From Anderseniella sp. (GTDB taxonomy: Bacteria > Pseudomonadota > Alphaproteobacteria > Rhizobiales > Aestuariivirgaceae), in NCBI GenBank assembly GCA_028289645.1, contig JANQOK010000017.1, positions 186,001-250,000 of the forward strand: 64,000 nt of DNA, given 5' to 3'. This document shows, in pieces, positions 60,918-64,000 of the stretch. The notes below the pieces were generated by a model, which saw nothing but the letters and a program-made list of their open reading frames with translations, did not search any database and was not told the DNA's origin. Both the position numbers and the translations under genes were made by a program. The first letter of the stretch is position 1, and the number at the start of each line of letters is the position of its first letter.

Positions 60918-61169
60918 ATGACCAAATCAATTTCCGAACTCGCGATTGAATCAGTGAGAAGGCTGGCGCCTGATTATGAGGGTGACCTGAGCCTGTCAAC
61001 GCCGATCGGCGAGGGAGGTGCAGAACTTGATTCGATCGGATGTCTCGAGCTGTTGCTGGATATCGAGGCCAAGACAGGCCGGACCTTGAGAGATGAGCAT
61101 CTGACAACGGAATGCCTGGCAAGTATCGGCAACTTGGTTGCGTTCATGGAGCGAACCGAGAACGGGTAA
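60918..61169 (+). CDS. Acyl carrier protein
   Basis: I choose the ATG at 60918 (MTKSISELAI); 60900 is also in frame. The 83-residue product is acidic with the ACP four-helix pattern. The phosphopantetheine site is S39 in AELDSIGCLELLLDIEA (DSxG with x = Ile, where housekeeping ACPs use Leu). This differs from fatty-acid AcpP and suggests a dedicated carrier. It is the first gene of a run with a lysophospholipid-acyltransferase-like gene (8-base spacing) and an AMP-ligase. A phosphopantetheinyl transferase is not seen here. Confidence 0.85.
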   Translation: MTKSISELAIESVRRLAPDYEGDLSLSTPIGEGGAELDSIGCLELLLDIEAKTGRTLRDEHLTTECLASIGNLVAFMERTENG

Positions 61170-61176
61170 CCGATCC

Positions 61177-62016
61177 GTGTTGTTACCTCATATCCTAACC
61201 GGGTTCGGGCTGCCGATTACGGCTCAGTTGGCTTGCCTGAAACCGCTGTCGACCATCTTGCCGAAAAAACGATTGCTGCTTGAATGGGGCCGCCGGCACG
61301 TGAATTTGCTGCCCAGTCAGGAACGCGGCTGGATACAGCGTGCGACATGGGGGTTGGTTGCAGGCGAGGTGGTCCGGCTTCGGCTCAGTGATGCGAGGTA
61401 CAGAGCCGGAGCGCTCGATCTGGTTGATTGTTCCGGTTGGGACGATATTGAGACTGCCCGCACAACCGGTGGGGTTATACTGGCGGCGGCTCACCTTGGT
61501 CCACCCAAGATGGCAATGAATGTCTTGATGGCAAAAGACATTCCACTACATGTCTGGACCATGTCGGTTGCCGCGGATGTCCCGTCCAGACCGGGGCTTA
61601 CGCTTTTTGGTCCCGGCGATTTGTCTCAAAGATCACAAATGCTGCTGAACTCTGCCCTGCATCTGCGGAGAGGCGGGGTATTGTTCGCTGCTCCGGATGT
61701 GTGGACTGGCGAGAACCTGATTACGCTGGATCGGCTGGGCACGAGTTGGCGTTTTTCGAGAGGGGTTCCCGCCTTGGCAAGATCGCTCGGGGTACCGACA
61801 TATCTCGCCACTGCGTTGTGGCAGGGCGACACAGTCAAGATGAGTTTTACCCATCTTCCCGCCCCGCAGGATGTGTCGTGTCCTGATGAATGGGATTTGC
61901 GCTGGATCGAAAGCTATTGGAGCGCGCTGGAACCGATCATTCTGAATTCACCAGAGAACCTGCGATTTGTACGCGGTATCAACTGGGCCGACTGGAAGAA
62001 GGAACAGGGCTTGTGA
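61177..62016 (+). CDS. LpxL-like lysophospholipid acyltransferase family protein
   Basis: The GTG at 61177 follows the ACP stop by seven bases; a TTG at 61138 within the ACP gene is possible. The product is 279 residues with a hydrophobic N-terminus and an LPLAT-like core: GGVILAAAHLGPPKMAMNVL corresponds to the H-x4-D/E motif of LpxL, but the acid is a Lys (HLGPPK), while the later GGVLFAAPDVWTGEN and FSRGVPALARSLGVPTYLA match the rest. With a changed catalytic acid it may be a variant acyltransferase or a scaffold. The stop overlaps the ligase start (GTGA). Confidence 0.7.
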   Translation: MLLPHILTGFGLPITAQLACLKPLSTILPKKRLLLEWGRRHVNLLPSQERGWIQRATWGLVAGEVVRLRLSDARYRAGALDLVDCSGWDDIETARTTGGVILAAAHLGPPKMAMNVLMAKDIPLHVWTMSVAADVPSRPGLTLFGPGDLSQRSQMLLNSALHLRRGGVLFAAPDVWTGENLITLDRLGTSWRFSRGVPALARSLGVPTYLATALWQGDTVKMSFTHLPAPQDVSCPDEWDLRWIESYWSALEPIILNSPENLRFVRGINWADWKKEQGL

Positions 62017-63443
62017 TTTGGCGGGATTTCATGCGGCGGGTAGAGCAGTGCCCGCAAACCGTTGCGGTCGAGGTCAATGACATCCACCTGACCTACAGGG
62101 AACTGGCATGTCTGTGTCAGTCTTTGGCAAGCCAACTGCCTGCTCCGCAAGAAGGCAAGGTCAACCGAGTTCTCATCAAACAGGAAGATCAGCTGTCCTA
62201 CCTGCTGCATATACTGTCTTGCTGGTGTGCAGGCCTGGTGCCGGTTCTGCTGCGCAGCGGCATCACGCCGGCAGATGAAGAGTATATCCGCTCGTTGCTG
62301 AAGCCGATTGGCTTCAGGTACCATGTGGTTGACCCTAAGGAGGTGAAGCCGACGGAGTTTTCCAGACCAGCAGATGAGATGTTTGCCAACCGAGATGAGG
62401 GTATGGTGATGGGGACATCAGGGACAACTGGTGCGCCGAAACTGGTGGCGTTACCCGCTGAATCTGTTGCCCTCAATGCCGCGGTCATCGCTGCAGAGCT
62501 TGAATTGAAAACAGATGATCGCGTGGCTGTGTGCACACCGCTGAGCTATATGTATGGCCTGATGGGCGGAAGCATCGCCACTTTGTGGGCGGGCGCCACG
62601 CTGCAATTGTTCAACCCCAAGGCGCCTTTAACCGAGCTTCAGTTTCACATCAGAAACAGCGGTTCAAGTGTGGTACAGGGGCCACCATCCCTGCTGCAAC
62701 TTTTGCTGGCCTACTGGAACGGTAAGCCATTTCCCAGCGTGCGGATGGTGACAACAGGTGGCGAGTCCATGCCACCTTCATTGAAGGAGGGGCTGGAGAC
62801 CGCGTTTCCCAACGCCGAAAAGCAGTTTCTGTATGGCATGACAGAAGCTGGTCCCAGGGTATCGCATTTGTCATTCGACGATGGCGGCGGGCAGGATGGT
62901 TGTATCGGTTCTCCGTTCGACCACATCGAATGGCGGCTCGTCGCCCAATCAGAGAAACACCGCGATGAGAACGTTAGCCGGCTGGCACTTAAAGGCCCGT
63001 CCGTGTTTTTGGGTTACATTGGCGAGGATGGTTCTTATGAAGGGCTTGATGAAGACGGGTACTTTGTATCCAACGACTTTGTCAGGCCTCTGCCAGATCG
63101 TCGGCTGTGTTTTGTCGGGCGCTCGGATCGCATCTTCAAGAGCGGCGGAAAACTGGTTAGTCCGGACTTTATCGAACAGGTTCTGTCCAAGTTCGAAGGA
63201 GTTGTGGAGGTCACATGCCGTGCGGACCCGCACAGGATACTGGGGCTGGTGCCGGTTGCAGAGATATATTGCACCTCTGAAGATGTGTTCGACAAAACGG
63301 CTTTTCGCAAATATGCGAAGGCCAATCTGGAACCACATAGCGTGCCGCGCACCATTTCGTTTCATGGCCGCGACAAAGGTGCGAGGGAAACGACCGAAAA
63401 CCGACTGTCCGAAAGCGGAAAACGGCTACAGCGAAAACTGTGA
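62013..63443 (+). CDS. AMP-dependent acyl ligase (acyl-ACP synthetase-like)
   Basis: The GTG at 62013 (overlapping the LPLAT stop) has AAGGA nine bases upstream. The 476-residue protein has the ANL-superfamily motifs: P-loop GTSGTTGAPK (about residues 133-143), FLYGMTEAGPR, and hinge-region FVGRSDRIFKSGGKLVSPDF. The usual catalytic Lys near the C-terminus (NGK) is not obvious: the sequence reads TTENRLSESGKRL. By neighbourhood it should activate an acyl group and load it on the ACP. The substrate is unknown. Confidence 0.83.
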   Translation: MIWRDFMRRVEQCPQTVAVEVNDIHLTYRELACLCQSLASQLPAPQEGKVNRVLIKQEDQLSYLLHILSCWCAGLVPVLLRSGITPADEEYIRSLLKPIGFRYHVVDPKEVKPTEFSRPADEMFANRDEGMVMGTSGTTGAPKLVALPAESVALNAAVIAAELELKTDDRVAVCTPLSYMYGLMGGSIATLWAGATLQLFNPKAPLTELQFHIRNSGSSVVQGPPSLLQLLLAYWNGKPFPSVRMVTTGGESMPPSLKEGLETAFPNAEKQFLYGMTEAGPRVSHLSFDDGGGQDGCIGSPFDHIEWRLVAQSEKHRDENVSRLALKGPSVFLGYIGEDGSYEGLDEDGYFVSNDFVRPLPDRRLCFVGRSDRIFKSGGKLVSPDFIEQVLSKFEGVVEVTCRADPHRILGLVPVAEIYCTSEDVFDKTAFRKYAKANLEPHSVPRTISFHGRDKGARETTENRLSESGKRLQRKL

Positions 63444-63466
63444 TGTGATGGGCCCTCATTGAATGG

Positions 63467-64000
63467 CTATCTCACCGGCCAATCCCACTTCGGTTTTTCA
63501 ATGCCGTCGACAATGGTTTCGCCGAGTTCCTTCTTCAACTCGTAGCTGGCAATGCCGGCCTGCTGATTGAGGGCTTTGACCAGCGCGCCGGCGTGGGAGA
63601 CCACGATGACCTGGGATGTTTCGGCGGCCTTGGAAATCAGCCTTGCCAACGGTCCAAGCAAGCTCGGATGGAGACTGGTTTCGGGTTCATTCAGAACCAG
63701 AAGCGGCGCCGGGCGAGGGGACAGGAGTGCGACGGTCAGCAGCAGGTAACGCAGCGTACCGTCCGATAGCTCTGCCGTGCGCAGTGGCCTGAGCAGGCCC
63801 TTCTGGTACATCAGCAGTTCGAACAGACCGTCACTGACCGAGAGTTCGACAGAGCTTCCCGGAAACGCATCTTCGATGGCCTCATCCAGCGCATTCGGAT
63901 TGCCGATCTCGCGGATGGTCTGAAAGGCGGCCGCCAGGTCCGCTCCGTCCGAGGCCAGTGTCGGGGTGCGGGTGCCAAGTTGCGGCGTGCGCGCCGGCGC
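63467..64000 (-). CDS. AAA-family ATPase, C-terminal part
   Basis: The frame is open to the right edge, so about 177 residues are seen and the start is outside. It has a Walker B with LLVLNEPETSLHPSLLGPLA and the ABC-like signature ELSDGTLRYLLLTVALL. Its end has the H-loop-like VSHAGALVKAL. These are typical of SMC/RecF-like or AAA_21-type ATPases. Related proteins occur as single genes or in defence systems; no partner is seen here. It converges on the ligase gene. Confidence 0.82.
   Translation of the reverse strand, partial: APARTPQLGTRTPTLASDGADLAAAFQTIREIGNPNALDEAIEDAFPGSSVELSVSDGLFELLMYQKGLLRPLRTAELSDGTLRYLLLTVALLSPRPAPLLVLNEPETSLHPSLLGPLARLISKAAETSQVIVVSHAGALVKALNQQAGIASYELKKELGETIVDGIEKPKWDWPVR

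Overview
The window reads as chromosomal DNA of an alphaproteobacterium, most likely of the Rhizobiales (Hyphomicrobiales) type. The evidence is gene order and family content: surE-pcm followed by a LysM/LytM lipoprotein, yajC-secD-secF followed by homologues of two complex I assembly factors, a PIMT-like gene before tolC, a PopZ-like gene before valS, folate-dependent trmFO, and BA14K- and YARHG-type small secreted proteins. The DNA is GC-rich with many ATGA/TGATG overlaps. I cannot name the genus. No insertion sequence, prophage, CRISPR array or rRNA gene was seen.

Region 1 (1-5.4 kb): the end of a LuxR-type regulator, four consecutive small Cys-containing exported proteins (one with three Kazal-like repeats), a DMT-type transporter, and a large acidic/Lys-rich OmpA-family protein. 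Region 2 (5.7-12.1 kb): a probable four-gene operon with a nitrilase-family amidase, a 910-residue Orn/Lys/Arg decarboxylase-family PLP enzyme, an ATP-grasp ligase and a Cys-Ntn (C45) acyltransferase. This is the best candidate for an undescribed amine-conjugate pathway. Region 3 (12.2-23 kb): housekeeping genes, namely serS-surE-pcm-LysM/LytM, a GST, a DUF815 ATPase, yajC-secDF, NDUFAF3-like and NDUFAF6-like genes, and trmFO.

Region 4 (24-33.8 kb): an alpha/beta hydrolase, a LysR regulator, uvrA, a metallo-beta-lactamase-fold hydrolase, gatB, a GNAT, an endonuclease/exonuclease/phosphatase-family protein and a second GST. Region 5 (34-41.6 kb): many small proteins (Sel1-like, secreted, and a 56-residue membrane protein with a perfect Shine-Dalgarno sequence) among pcp, pncA, a double-CDGSH protein, a VOC protein, a beta-barrel protein and a prephenate dehydrogenase-like gene. 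Region 6 (41.8-46.2 kb, minus strand): UspA, TIGR02186, TauE/SafE permease, membrane-anchor protein, HupE/UreJ and a His-rich protein, which resembles a metal or sulfur handling module.

Region 7 (46.4-54.3 kb): a possible short transcript with mini-ORF and terminator, a RidA-family protein, a DUF1871-like protein, tRNA-Ser(GCU), an MBL hydrolase, an aminotransferase, a CARF-less Card1/DUF1887-like nuclease with an altered active site, a quinone oxidoreductase, repeat elements, a lipoprotein trypsin-like protease and tRNA-Cys(GCA). Region 8 (54.4-64 kb): a PIMT paralogue, tolC, a popZ-like gene, valS, then a compact acyl-carrier protein / LPLAT-like / AMP-ligase operon that may make an unknown acylated product, and the 3' part of an AAA ATPase gene.
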